Shown: positions 26,011 to 35,012, numbered from the stretch's first letter. The stretch is 64,000 nt of DNA from Pseudomonas zanjanensis (GCF_014268745.2 NZ_JABWRB020000003.1:434001-498000); one strand, 5' to 3'. The notes: generated from the letters alone by a model not told the origin. Numbers and translations are program-made.

Positions 26011-27525
26011 TCAACCCAGGAACAACTGATAGGCCGGGTTATCGCTTTCATCCCAGTACGGGTAGCCGATTTCTTCCAGGGCGGCCGGGACCAGGTGGCG
26101 TTCATCGTGGGGCACTTGGAGCCCCGCGACCACACGGCCATCCGCCGCGCCATGGTTGCGGTAGTGGAACATCGAGATATTCCAGCGCCCACCCAGCTTG
26201 TTCAAGAAGTTGAACAGCGCCCCCGGACGTTCCGGGAATTCGAAGCGCAGCACCACTTCGTCGATGACATGGGCCGCATGCCCGCCGACCATGTGGCGAA
26301 TGTGCAACTTGGCCAGTTCATTGTCGGTCAGGTCCAGCACCGGGAAGCCTTGTTCGGTCAGGCTGGCGATCAGCGCGCTGCGCGGGTCGTTTTCCGGGTG
26401 GGTCTGCACGCCGACGAAGATGTGCGCTTCGCTGCCGGTGTTGTAGCGATAGTTGAATTCGGTGATCTGGCGCTTGCCCACGGCTTCGCAGAACGCCTTG
26501 AAGCTGCCCGGCTTCTCGGGGATGGTCACGGCAATGATCGCTTCGCGGCCCTCGCCCAGCTCGGCGCGCTCGGCGACATGGCGCAAGCGGTCGAAGTTGA
26601 CGTTGGCGCCGGAGTCGATCGCCACCAGGGTCTGGCCGCTGATGTGCCGTGACTCGACGTATTTCTTGATCCCAGCCACGCCCAATGCGCCGGCAGGTTC
26701 GGTGATCGAGCGGGTATCGTCGTAGATATCCTTGATGGCGGCGCAGATCTCGTCGGTGCTGACGGTGATCACTTCGTCCACGTGGTGCTTGCAGATATCA
26801 AAGGTGTGCTGGCCGATCTGTGCCACGGCAACGCCGTCGGCGAACAGTCCCACGGTCGGCAGCACCACGCGCTCGCCCGCGGCCATGGCCGCTTGGAGGC
26901 AGTTGGAGTCGTCCGGCTCGACGCCGATGATCTTGATGTCCGGGCGCAGGTATTTCACGTAGGCCGCGATCCCGGCGATCAGCCCGCCACCGCCCACCGG
27001 GACGAAGATCGCATCGAGGCGCCCAGGATGCTGGCGCAGGATTTCCATCGCCACGGTGCCCTGCCCGGCAATGGTGTGGGGATCGTCATACGGGTGGATG
27101 TAGACGTAGCCCTTTTCGTCGACCAGTTTCAGCGAATAGGCCAGGGCTTCGGGGAATGAGTCACCGTGCAAGACCACTTTGCCGCCACGGGAGCGCACGC
27201 CTTCGACCTTGATTTCCGGCGTGGTCTTGGGCATCACGATGGTGGCCTTGACCCCCAGCACCTTGGCCGCCAGGGCCAGGCCCTGGGCGTGGTTGCCCGC
27301 CGAAGCCGTGACCACGCCGCGTGCGCGTTCTTCGTCGCTGAGCTGGGTCAGCTTGTTGTAGGCCCCGCGAATCTTGAACGAGAACACTGGCTGCAAGTCT
27401 TCACGCTTGAGCAGGATGCTGTTGCCCAGCCGCTCGGAGAGCTGGCGAGCGGCCTGCAGCGGGGTTTCTACGGCAACGTCGTAAACGCGCGAGGTGAGGA
27501 TCTTTTTGACGTACTGTTCAAGCAT
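26011..27525 (-). CDS. ilvA: Threonine ammonia-lyase, biosynthetic
   Basis: Converts threonine to 2-oxobutanoate, the first step of isoleucine synthesis. 504 residues: a PLP-binding catalytic domain (about 1-320, with lysine in SFKIRGAYNK and the glycine loop VGGGGLIAG) and two C-terminal ACT-like regulatory domains (from about 325), where isoleucine inhibits. The two-domain tail marks the biosynthetic form as opposed to catabolic TdcB. Divergent from rpiA, as in other Pseudomonas. Confidence 0.93.
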   Translation of the reverse strand: MLEQYVKKILTSRVYDVAVETPLQAARQLSERLGNSILLKREDLQPVFSFKIRGAYNKLTQLSDEERARGVVTASAGNHAQGLALAAKVLGVKATIVMPKTTPEIKVEGVRSRGGKVVLHGDSFPEALAYSLKLVDEKGYVYIHPYDDPHTIAGQGTVAMEILRQHPGRLDAIFVPVGGGGLIAGIAAYVKYLRPDIKIIGVEPDDSNCLQAAMAAGERVVLPTVGLFADGVAVAQIGQHTFDICKHHVDEVITVSTDEICAAIKDIYDDTRSITEPAGALGVAGIKKYVESRHISGQTLVAIDSGANVNFDRLRHVAERAELGEGREAIIAVTIPEKPGSFKAFCEAVGKRQITEFNYRYNTGSEAHIFVGVQTHPENDPRSALIASLTEQGFPVLDLTDNELAKLHIRHMVGGHAAHVIDEVVLRFEFPERPGALFNFLNKLGGRWNISMFHYRNHGAADGRVVAGLQVPHDERHLVPAALEEIGYPYWDESDNPAYQLFLG

Positions 27526-27625
27526 CGGAAAGCATCACTGAGCGGGTTGGGCAGGGCCAAGGAGTCTAACCCGGCTTTTGGCTGGGCGACCACACGATTA
27601 AGGCACTTTGAGCGCAGAAACCCCC

Positions 27626-27733
27626 GTGGCGAGGGAGCTTGCTCCCGCTGGGTCGCGCAGCGGCCCCTTCGATATGCGGTAGACATCAATCACGACTGCT
27701 TCGCAGCCGAGCGGGAGCAAGCTCCCTCGCCAC
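27626..27733. repeat. REP pair, family A
   Basis: Inverted family A units between the divergent ilvA and rpiA genes, about 25 bases upstream of the rpiA -35 region. This is an unusual spot, since most REPs here follow genes. Confidence 0.9.
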
Positions 27734-27756
27734 ACTGGCTCGGTGCCAATCAGGCA

Positions 27757-27785
27757 ATGACCAGGGCCCTTTCGGCGCCTATAAT
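27757..27785 (+). promoter_or_regulatory. Candidate sigma-70 promoter of rpiA
   Basis: ATGACC, 17 bases, then TATAAT (27780-27785), ending 39 bases before the rpiA start. The -10 is a perfect consensus, the -35 matches four of six. Confidence 0.5.
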
Positions 27786-27824
27786 GCCGGCCTTTCGTTC
27801 TCTCTCGGCACCTTCGGAGCCCGC

Positions 27825-28499
27825 ATGACCCAGGATCAACTCAAACAGGCCGTGGCCCAGGCCGCCGTCGACCTCATCCTCCCGAAACTGGATGACAAGA
27901 GCGTCGTCGGGGTCGGCACCGGCTCCACGGCCAATTGCTTCATCGACGCGCTGGCGCAACACAAGGGTGCGTTCGATGGCGCCGTCGCCAGCTCCGAAGC
28001 GACCGCTGCGCGCCTCAAGGGCCACGGGATCCCGGTGTACGAACTCAATACCGTCAGCGACTTGGAGTTCTACATCGACGGCGCCGATGAAAGCGACGCG
28101 CGCCTGAACCTGATCAAGGGCGGCGGCGCGGCCCTGACCCGCGAGAAGATCGTCGCGGCGGTGGCCAAGACCTTCATCTGCATCGCTGACGCCAGCAAAC
28201 TGGTGCCGGTACTCGGCGCGTTCCCGTTGCCGGTGGAAGTTATCCCCATGGCCCGTAGCCATGTGGCCCGCCAACTGGTGAAGCTGGGCGGCGACCCGGT
28301 GTATCGCGAAGGCGTGCTGACCGATAACGGCAACATCATCCTGGATGTGCACAACCTGCAGATCACTAACCCGGTGGAACTGGAAAGCCAGATCAACGCC
28401 ATCGTCGGCGTGGTCACCAACGGTTTGTTCGCTGCTCGCCCGGCGGATGTGCTGTTGCTGGGGACTGCTGATGGGGTGAAGACCCTGCGGGCTGAGTAG
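27825..28499 (+). CDS. rpiA: Ribose-5-phosphate isomerase A
   Basis: Interconverts ribose 5-phosphate and ribulose 5-phosphate in the pentose phosphate pathway. 224 residues from MTQDQLKQAVA. Phosphate loop GVGTGSTANCFIDAL, substrate loop YIDGADESD and KGGGAALTREKIVA are complete. The ATG at 27825 gives the family start; the open frame upstream to 27639 runs through a REP. Monocistronic, followed by a family B REP. Confidence 0.95.
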   Translation: MTQDQLKQAVAQAAVDLILPKLDDKSVVGVGTGSTANCFIDALAQHKGAFDGAVASSEATAARLKGHGIPVYELNTVSDLEFYIDGADESDARLNLIKGGGAALTREKIVAAVAKTFICIADASKLVPVLGAFPLPVEVIPMARSHVARQLVKLGGDPVYREGVLTDNGNIILDVHNLQITNPVELESQINAIVGVVTNGLFAARPADVLLLGTADGVKTLRAE

Positions 28500-28530
28500 G
28501 CCCAGGGGCTATTGATTTAAGCTCGAGTCC

Positions 28531-28619
28531 TGTGGGAGCGGGCTTGCTCGCGAATGCGGTGTGTCAGTTGGCATATATGTGTCTGATATACCGCATTCGC
28601 GAGCAAGCCCGCTCCCACA
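28531..28619. repeat. REP pair, family B
   Basis: Inverted family B units in the convergent gap between rpiA and the YjiK-like gene. Confidence 0.9.
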
Positions 28620-28640
28620 TGGTTCTGCGTCAGGCCAAGA

Positions 28641-29555
28641 TCAAGGCAGCGGCTTCTTGAACACATAAAACAGGTTCGGCTCGCTCACCAGGTACAGGTT
28701 GCCATCGTCGTCCATGGCCAGGCCTTCGGCCTGGGGTACGGTTTGTTGCAGCCCCTGGCGGCCCTTGCTCAATGAGAGCGTGCTCAACGGTCGGCCGTCG
28801 ATATCCAACTCGATAATCAACCGCGACTCATCGGACAGCGCCAGCAAATGGCCGCTGCGTTCATCGTATTGCAGGCTTGAAAGGTCGCGTACGAACAGCC
28901 CGGCATCGCGCTTGGGGTTGTTGATCACATGCACCGCGTAGGACTTTTCCGGATTGTGGTGGGGAAACCCGTGCACTTCGTAAATCAGCATCGGGTCGCG
29001 TTCCTTCGCCACGAACAGGCGTTTGCCCACCGAATCGTAGGCCAGTCCTTCGAACCCCTTGTTGCTCCTCATGTGCACGCCGAGGGATATCTGCTCGGCG
29101 TCGGCGGCGTCGAGGAATTGGGTGTCGTCTTCCAAGTGAATCTTGATCAGCCGTTGCTGGCGCTCGTCAGTGATGACGTAGGTGTCTTCGCTGATGAACT
29201 CCACCGCCTCCGGGTCGCCAAAGCCGATCAGGGCGATGCGCCGCAGAATCTTGCCATCCAGCGACAGCTCGATCAGCTCGGCGTTTTTATTGGTGACAGT
29301 GAACAGGCTCTTGCGGACCGGATCGAACGTCAGCGCGGAAACGTCATCATCCAGGCCTTCGATCACCCGCGCCTCGACGGTGACCCGGTATTGATCCAGG
29401 GCAATGGCCTGTTCGCTGGTATTTTTCCAGAGCGTATTCAGGTTGAACCAGGCGCGTTCGAACAGGCGCAGGTGCTGGCCGACGGCGATCAGGCTGATCA
29501 GCACCAGCGTCAGCAGTATCAGGATCAAAGATTTGGGGTGGGCGAGTCGACGCAT
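28641..29555 (-). CDS. SdiA-regulated/YjiK-like membrane-anchored protein, copy 2
   Basis: A protein with one N-terminal transmembrane anchor (LILILLTLVLISLIAVG) and a beta-propeller-like periplasmic domain of the SdiA-regulated (YjiK) family. Shared family text: LSALTFDPVRKSLFTVTNKN, FGDPEAVEFI, NKGFEGLAYD, and the ending AEGLAMDDDGNLYLVSEPNLFY. 304 residues from the ATG at 29555; an in-frame ATG at 29636 would add 27 residues and neither has a strong ribosome site. It is a tandem paralogue of the next upstream gene. Function unknown; DNase or sugar-binding suggestions for the fold are not testable here. Confidence 0.7.
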   Translation of the reverse strand: MRRLAHPKSLILILLTLVLISLIAVGQHLRLFERAWFNLNTLWKNTSEQAIALDQYRVTVEARVIEGLDDDVSALTFDPVRKSLFTVTNKNAELIELSLDGKILRRIALIGFGDPEAVEFISEDTYVITDERQQRLIKIHLEDDTQFLDAADAEQISLGVHMRSNKGFEGLAYDSVGKRLFVAKERDPMLIYEVHGFPHHNPEKSYAVHVINNPKRDAGLFVRDLSSLQYDERSGHLLALSDESRLIIELDIDGRPLSTLSLSKGRQGLQQTVPQAEGLAMDDDGNLYLVSEPNLFYVFKKPLP

Positions 29556-29674
29556 GTTGGGGTGGGCTCGGATAAGAACAGGTGGGTGGAAATACCACGG
29601 CTGCCTGAACTGAAACTTAATGGCTGCGTGCCACACCCTACAGCGAAGCAGGACTTATCCTACAGAGTTAGTTG

Positions 29675-30607
29675 TCAGCGCTGTTTTTCGAAACGATAGA
29701 ACAGGTTCGGCTCGCTGACCATGTACAGGTTACCGGCCTCATCGATCGTGACACCTTCGGCACGAGGGATCGTGTCTTTCAGGCCGTTGAAGCCGCCTAG
29801 CAAGGTCATGAAGCTGACCTGCTCGCCTTCTTCGTCCAACTCCAGCAATAGATGGGAGTCGGCTGACAGCACCAGCATGTGACCGGTGCGGGGGTCTACG
29901 GCCAATGCTGAAAGGTTGCGAAGGTCCAATTCGTTGCTGACATGGATTTGCTTATCGCCCTTGAGCAACTGGCTGCCGTCACTTTTCCAGGTGAACAGCG
30001 CAGGTGGGCGCTCTTCGCCGAGGACCAGTCGCTGATTTTTCGGGTCCCAGACGATGGCTTCGAATCCCTTGTTCTGATTCTTCGACGTGCCCAGGTCATA
30101 GCGAGGAAAGTCATTGATGTTCAGCGCGCGGGTGTCGGCATCGACCTGAACGATCGATAGCAGGTGCTTTCGTTCATCGGTAATGGCCAGCAGACCGTTT
30201 TCCATAAACGCCACGCCTTCCGGATTGCCCCAGCCCACCAATGGCATCTTGCGCAATACATCGCCTTGCAGGGTCAGCTCCACCAGGAATGGGTTCTTGC
30301 CCATGACTGCGAACAGGGTCTTGGTCTGCGAGTTATAGGTCACATCGGACGCTTCGTCCTTCTCCATGCCCGGTAGCGGCTTGGCGTCGATCACGGCGCG
30401 ATAGTCTGGCAACCAGATGCTTTCCTGGCGCTGGACCGGACTCTGGAAGTGTTCCGACAGCCAAAGCAGGCCGCGGTCGTCCCAATGCATCGCAAACGCC
30501 AAGCCATAGGCTGCAGCCACCGTCAGCAGCGACCAGGCATACCAGGGCAGGGCGAAGCGAGAGCGGCGGGCAGGCTTGGCGGCAGGCAGTGTTTGGGTTT
30601 TGGCCAT
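29675..30607 (-). CDS. SdiA-regulated/YjiK-like membrane-anchored protein, copy 1
   Basis: 310 residues: a basic N-terminus, one membrane anchor (about 23-41, WYAWSLLTVAAAYGLAFAMHW), then the propeller-like domain. It shares with copy 2 the segments SDVTYNSQTKTLFAV, GNPEGVAFMENGLLAITDERK, NKGFEAIVWD and the end VSEPNLFYRFEK. The copies are about 120 bases apart, on the same strand, and clearly diverged, so the duplication is old. Transcription probably continues from this gene into copy 2. Confidence 0.75.
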   Translation of the reverse strand: MAKTQTLPAAKPARRSRFALPWYAWSLLTVAAAYGLAFAMHWDDRGLLWLSEHFQSPVQRQESIWLPDYRAVIDAKPLPGMEKDEASDVTYNSQTKTLFAVMGKNPFLVELTLQGDVLRKMPLVGWGNPEGVAFMENGLLAITDERKHLLSIVQVDADTRALNINDFPRYDLGTSKNQNKGFEAIVWDPKNQRLVLGEERPPALFTWKSDGSQLLKGDKQIHVSNELDLRNLSALAVDPRTGHMLVLSADSHLLLELDEEGEQVSFMTLLGGFNGLKDTIPRAEGVTIDEAGNLYMVSEPNLFYRFEKQR

Positions 30608-30736
30608 CGGGGAATGCGTTCCAGAAAGTTCGGCTAAGGGAGTGGCTGGCTCAGATGCCGCATTCCTCGGAATTATCCGGATGGCATGTGAAAAAAACGG
30701 TAAAACTTCGGTCTTCAGGAAAGCCTGGATCTCTAA

Positions 30737-30824
30737 TGTGGGAGCGGGCTTGCTCGCGAATGCGGAGTGTCAGTCGACATATATGTTTCTGATACACCGC
30801 ATTCGCGAGCAAGCCCGCTCCCAC
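30737..30824. repeat. REP pair, family B
   Basis: Inverted family B units in the 246-base gap between the FAH gene and YjiK-like copy 1; nothing else is evident in the gap. Confidence 0.9.
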
Positions 30825-30853
30825 ATTTGATCTGTCGTGGTCACAAAACCGAG

Positions 30854-31519
30854 TTAGCGAACGCTACTCTGGAAGCGGCTCGCCCCTGGCAGTTCCAGGA
30901 TCAGTTCATCGCCCGCATTCAGCGGCCCGACGCCCGCCGGGGTGCCGGTGAGGATCACGTCGCCGGCCTGCAGCGAGAAACAACCGGCCATGTATTGGAT
31001 CATCGGCACGATGGGATTGAGCATCAGGCTGCTGTTGCCGTCCTGGCGCACTTCACCGTTGATGGTCAGGCGCACGGGAATGTCGGTCAGGTCGGCAAAC
31101 GTATCCTTCGAGACAAATGGCGCGATCACTGCCGCGCCGTCGAAGGACTTGGCGACTTCCCACGGCAGGCCCTTGGCCTTGAGCTCGGCCTGTTTGTCCC
31201 GCAGGGTCAGGTCCAGGGCCGGGGCGAAGCCGGAGATCGCGTCCAGCACCTCTTCAACGCTGGGCTTGGTGGACAGCGGCTTGCCGATCAACACGGCGAT
31301 TTCCGCTTCGTAGTGCACCGAGCCACGGTCGGCGGGAATGCTGAAACCGCCTTCCAGCGGCACCACGCAGCTGCCCGGCTTGATGAACAACAAGGGTTCG
31401 GTGGGCACCGGGTTATCCAGTTCCTTGGCATGTTCGGCGTAGTTGCGGCCAATGCACACCACTTTCCCTAGCGGGAAATGAATACGTGTACCGTCGACAT
31501 ACTGGTGCTGATAGCTCAT
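30854..31519 (-). CDS. Fumarylacetoacetate hydrolase family protein
   Basis: A 221-residue FAH-domain protein, the short cytosolic form typical of acylpyruvate hydrolases and oxaloacetate tautomerases/decarboxylases (human FAHD1 type). Motifs: VVCIGRNYAEHAKEL at about 20-34, the metal-binding VHYEAEIAVLIGK (Glu71, Glu73 region), and GDVILTGTPAGVGPL. It follows the D2HGDH gene by 38 bases, so it may be co-transcribed with it. Exact substrate not readable. Confidence 0.82.
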   Translation of the reverse strand: MSYQHQYVDGTRIHFPLGKVVCIGRNYAEHAKELDNPVPTEPLLFIKPGSCVVPLEGGFSIPADRGSVHYEAEIAVLIGKPLSTKPSVEEVLDAISGFAPALDLTLRDKQAELKAKGLPWEVAKSFDGAAVIAPFVSKDTFADLTDIPVRLTINGEVRQDGNSSLMLNPIVPMIQYMAGCFSLQAGDVILTGTPAGVGPLNAGDELILELPGASRFQSSVR

Positions 31520-31557
31520 TTACCGACTCCTGCTCTAGGGTTCATCAGGTGTTTTTT

Positions 31558-32958
31558 TTAGGCGTTAACCGCGAAAATCTTGCCCGGGTTCATGATGCCG
31601 TTCGGGTCGAATACGGCTTTCACGGCTTTCATGTACTCGATCTCCACTGGCGAACGACTATAAGTCAGGTAGTCGCGCTTGGTCATGCCCACGCCGTGTT
31701 CGGCGGAAATCGAGCCGTTGTACTTCTCGACGGTTTCAAAGACCCATTTGTTCACGGTCGCGCATTTGGCGAAGAATTCATCCTTGCTCAGGTTTTCTGG
31801 CTTGAGGATGTTCAAGTGAAGGTTGCCGTCGCCGATGTGACCGAACCAGACGATTTCGAAGTCCGGGTAATGTTCGCCAACGATCCCGTCGATTTCCTGC
31901 AAGAAGGCTGGGACTTTGGAGACGGTCACCGAAATGTCGTTTTTGTACGGCGTCCAGTGGGAGATGGTTTCGGAGATGTACTCGCGCAATTTCCACAGGT
32001 TTTGCAGTTGGGTTTCGCTCTGGCTCATCACACCGTCCAGCACCCAGCCCTGTTCCACGCAATGCTCGAAGGTTTCCAAGGCCTGGTTGGCGACCTCTTC
32101 GGTGGTGGCTTCGAATTCCAGCAGCGCGTAGAACGGGCACTCGGTTTCGAATGGCGCCGGTACGTCGCCACGACCGAGGACCTTGGCCAGGGCCTTGTCG
32201 GAGAAAAATTCGAAAGCGGTCAGGTCCAGCTTGCCCTGGAAGGCGTGCAGCACCGGCATGATGGAGTCGAAGTCCGAGGTGCCGAGCACCATGGCGGTGA
32301 GGTTCTTTGGCGTACGGTCCAGGCGCATGGTGGCCTCGACCACGAAGCCCAGGGTGCCTTCGGCGCCAATGAACAGCTGCCGCAAGTCGTAGCCGGTGGC
32401 GTTCTTGATCAGGTCCTTGTTCAGTTCCAGCAGGTCGCCCTTGCCGGTGACGACCTTCATGCCCGCCACCCAGTTGCGGGTCATGCCGTAGCGAATGACC
32501 TTGATTCCGCCGGCATTGGTGCCGATATTGCCGCCAATCTGGCTGGAACCTGCCGAAGCGAAGTCAACCGGGTAGTACAGCCCATGTTCTTTAGCCTTGT
32601 TCTGCAGTTGCTCGGTGACCACGCCCGGCTGGCACACGGCAGTGCGGTCGGTGAGGTTCACGTCGAGAATCTGGTTCATGTAGTCGAATGACACCACCAC
32701 TTCGCCGTTGGCGGCCACGGCGGCGGCGGACAACCCGGTGCGCCCGCCCGACGGCACCAGCGCGACGTTGTGCGCATTGGCCCAGCGCACAATGGCCTGG
32801 ACCTGTTCGGTGGTCTTGGGAAAGACGATGGCCGAAGGCGCCGGGGCGAAATGCTTGGTCCAATCCTTGCCGTAAGCGTTCAGGGAGTCGGCATCGGTCA
32901 AGACCTTGCCAGGCTCAACCAGGGTCTTCAGCTCATCTATCACGGCAGGATGGGTCAT
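31558..32958 (-). CDS. D-2-hydroxyglutarate dehydrogenase-type FAD oxidase
   Basis: FAD-linked oxidoreductase of the VAO/GlcD type, 466 residues from MTHPAVIDELK. N-terminal FAD-binding domain with LVPSGGRTGLSAAA and GGNIGTNAGGIKVIRYG; C-terminal FAD_oxidase_C domain with WFGHIGDGNLHLN (metal-binding histidines) and ISAEHGVGMTKRDYL. It lies head to head with serA. In P. stutzeri the enzyme encoded beside serA oxidises D-2-hydroxyglutarate made by SerA; the same role is likely. The ATG at 32988 is an alternative start with poor support. Confidence 0.85.
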   Translation of the reverse strand: MTHPAVIDELKTLVEPGKVLTDADSLNAYGKDWTKHFAPAPSAIVFPKTTEQVQAIVRWANAHNVALVPSGGRTGLSAAAVAANGEVVVSFDYMNQILDVNLTDRTAVCQPGVVTEQLQNKAKEHGLYYPVDFASAGSSQIGGNIGTNAGGIKVIRYGMTRNWVAGMKVVTGKGDLLELNKDLIKNATGYDLRQLFIGAEGTLGFVVEATMRLDRTPKNLTAMVLGTSDFDSIMPVLHAFQGKLDLTAFEFFSDKALAKVLGRGDVPAPFETECPFYALLEFEATTEEVANQALETFEHCVEQGWVLDGVMSQSETQLQNLWKLREYISETISHWTPYKNDISVTVSKVPAFLQEIDGIVGEHYPDFEIVWFGHIGDGNLHLNILKPENLSKDEFFAKCATVNKWVFETVEKYNGSISAEHGVGMTKRDYLTYSRSPVEIEYMKAVKAVFDPNGIMNPGKIFAVNA

Positions 32959-33022
32959 CGACAGAACTCTCGAACAATTCATGGTCATCCTGAGAACGCT
33001 TCACGTCGCAGGAATGAGTGTT

Positions 33023-33056
33023 TGCGGGGGGCGTATGCTAGCATACCGACCCCGCA
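33023..33056. promoter_or_regulatory. Nested palindrome between D2HGDH and serA
   Basis: A perfect 14-base palindrome GTATGCTAGCATAC (33033-33046) framed, three bases away on each side, by TGCGGGG and CCCCGCA. The whole 34-base site is symmetrical except for the two three-base spacers. TATGCT within it could act as a -10 on either strand, so a bound regulator would control both divergent genes. No regulator is known to me for this site. Confidence 0.55.
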
Positions 33057-33162
33057 GCGTAGTGCCCAACGGCTGTTCTGCGGCGACGGCTGTCACGCCG
33101 GTCGGGCCAGCATGCGCTGTCCGATTCCCTGCCATTTTTCTCCGGGACACAGGTTTACGCAG

Positions 33163-34392
33163 ATGAGCAAGACTTCTCTCGATAAGAGCAAGATCAAGTT
33201 CCTTCTTCTCGAAGGCGTCCACCAATCGGCTGTCGACGTCCTCAAGTCGGCGGGCTACACCAGCATCGAGTACATCACCAGTTCTCTGCCGGAAGCCCAG
33301 CTCAAGGAAAAGATCGCCGATGCTCACTTCATCGGCATTCGCTCCCGTACTCAACTGACCGAAGAGATCTTCGACCACGCCAAGAAACTGGTCGCGGTCG
33401 GCTGCTTCTGCATCGGCACCAACCAGGTTGACCTCAACGCGGCGCGCGAGCGCGGTATCGCGGTGTTCAACGCACCGTACTCCAACACCCGTTCCGTTGC
33501 CGAGCTGGTGTTGGCCGAAGCGATCCTGCTGCTGCGCGGCATCCCCGAGAAGAACGCTTCCTGCCACCGTGGCGGCTGGATCAAGAGCGCGGCCAACTCC
33601 TTCGAAATCCGCGGCAAGAAGCTGGGTATCGTCGGCTACGGCTCGATCGGCACGCAGTTGTCGGTACTGGCTGAAGGCCTTGGCATGCAGGTGTTCTTCT
33701 ACGACACCGTGACCAAGCTGCCCCTGGGCAACGCCACCCAGGTCAACGACTTGCACGAGTTGTTGGGCATGTCCGACATCGTGACCCTGCATGTGCCGGA
33801 AACCGCTGCCACCCAGTGGATGATCGGCGAGAAGGAAATCCGCGCTATCAAGAAAGGCGGGATCCTGATCAACGCCGCGCGTGGCACCGTGGTCAAGCTC
33901 GACGCCCTGGCCGACGCGATCAAGGACAAGCACCTGATCGGCGCCGCCATCGACGTGTTCCCGGTGGAGCCGCGCTCCAACGACGACATCTTCGAGAGCC
34001 CGCTGCGTGGCCTGGACAACGTGATCCTGACCCCGCACATCGGCGGTTCCACCGCTGAAGCCCAAGCCAACATCGGCCTGGAAGTGGCGGAGAAACTGGT
34101 CAAGTACAGCGACAACGGTACCTCGGTATCGTCGGTGAACTTCCCGGAAGTGGCCCTGCCTGCCCACCCTGGCAAGCACCGCCTGCTGCACATCCACGAG
34201 AACATTCCGGGTGTGATGAGCGAGATCAACAAGGTCTTCGCCGAAAACGGCATCAACATTTCCGGTCAGTTCCTGCAGACCAACGAGAAAGTCGGCTACG
34301 TCGTGATCGACGTCGACGCCGAATACTCGGACCTGGCGCAAGAGAAGCTGCAGCACATCAATGGCACGATTCGTTGCCGCGTGTTGTTCTAA
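33163..34392 (+). CDS. serA: D-3-phosphoglycerate dehydrogenase
   Basis: First enzyme of serine synthesis, 409 residues. NAD-binding Rossmann motif GIVGYGSIGTQLSVLAE, catalytic Arg in NAARGTVV, Glu near VEPRSNDD, His in LTPHIGGSTAEAQ; C-terminal ACT domain (about 335-409) with GVMSEINKVFAENGINISGQ for serine feedback. The ATG at 33163 is the family start; the longer upstream frame to 32770 overlaps the D2HGDH gene and is rejected. A strong terminator follows. SerA of this type can reduce 2-oxoglutarate to D-2-hydroxyglutarate, which fits the divergent dehydrogenase. Confidence 0.95.
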   Translation: MSKTSLDKSKIKFLLLEGVHQSAVDVLKSAGYTSIEYITSSLPEAQLKEKIADAHFIGIRSRTQLTEEIFDHAKKLVAVGCFCIGTNQVDLNAARERGIAVFNAPYSNTRSVAELVLAEAILLLRGIPEKNASCHRGGWIKSAANSFEIRGKKLGIVGYGSIGTQLSVLAEGLGMQVFFYDTVTKLPLGNATQVNDLHELLGMSDIVTLHVPETAATQWMIGEKEIRAIKKGGILINAARGTVVKLDALADAIKDKHLIGAAIDVFPVEPRSNDDIFESPLRGLDNVILTPHIGGSTAEAQANIGLEVAEKLVKYSDNGTSVSSVNFPEVALPAHPGKHRLLHIHENIPGVMSEINKVFAENGINISGQFLQTNEKVGYVVIDVDAEYSDLAQEKLQHINGTIRCRVLF

Positions 34393-34411
34393 GCAGCTCT
34401 GGCTTGCAATG

Positions 34412-34448
34412 AAAAACGGGAGCCCCGAAAGGGCTCCCGTTTTTTTTT
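34412..34448 (+). terminator. Rho-independent terminator after serA
   Basis: Perfect ten-base stem ACGGGAGCCC / GGGCTCCCGT with a five-base loop, A-run before and eight or more T after, so it could work in both directions. Confidence 0.92.
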
Positions 34449-34466
34449 GAAACACCATCAAACCCC

Positions 34467-34555
34467 TGTGGGAGCGGGCTTGCTCGCGAAGGCGGTGTGC
34501 CAGTCGATATATTGCCGGCTGATACACCGCCTTCGCGAGCAAGCCCGCTCCCACA
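34467..34555. repeat. REP pair, family B
   Basis: Inverted family B units directly after the serA terminator, in the convergent gap to the DUF4399 gene. Confidence 0.9.
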
Positions 34556-34586
34556 AGGGATCTGCGTAGTGCCAGCCGGTGCTGTG

Positions 34587-35012
34587 TTACTTCACATTGA
34601 CAGTGATTTTCTTGGACACAATCGACGGGTCGAACGGCATGTGGCCGCTGTCGCCCAGGATCAATTGCAAGGTGTGCTTGCCCGGGGGCAGTTTGATGGT
34701 GGCCTCGGTCTGTGCCTTGCCGAAGTGCATGTGGTGGGCGTCGGTCGGAATCGGCGCGACTTCGGCGGGTACGTCGTCGACATCGATCAGCAAATGATGG
34801 TGGCCGGTATTCTTGGTCACATCGCCCGCCGGGGCCAGGGCGATGTTCTTGACGCCGAACTTGACCTTGAATTCCTGGGCGACCGTGGCGCCGTCTTCCG
34901 GGGAAACGATGAACACTTCTGCACCTTTGGGCGCCGGCGTCGCGGCACTTGCCAGCATCGAAGCGCCCAATAACAGACCGGCCAACGCGGCACGAGACAT
35001 AAAGCTTTTCAT
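34587..35012 (-). CDS. DUF4399 exported protein
   Basis: A 141-residue periplasmic protein. Sec signal peptide MKSFMSRAALAGLLLGASMLASA at the start, then the DUF4399 domain with SPEDGATVAQEFKVKFGV, HHHLLIDVD and DAHHMHFGKAQTEA, whose histidine clusters look like a metal site. The ATG at 35012 is chosen from GGAG before it; an in-frame ATG at 35033 would precede the signal peptide with seven charged residues. Function unknown. Alone between two REP-bounded gaps, divergent from the binding-protein gene. Confidence 0.78.
   Translation of the reverse strand: MKSFMSRAALAGLLLGASMLASAATPAPKGAEVFIVSPEDGATVAQEFKVKFGVKNIALAPAGDVTKNTGHHHLLIDVDDVPAEVAPIPTDAHHMHFGKAQTEATIKLPPGKHTLQLILGDSGHMPFDPSIVSKKITVNVK

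Noticed and set aside
27639..27824. Upstream extension of rpiA
   Set aside because: The frame reads through a REP pair; the family start and a -10 TATAAT lie at and before 27825.
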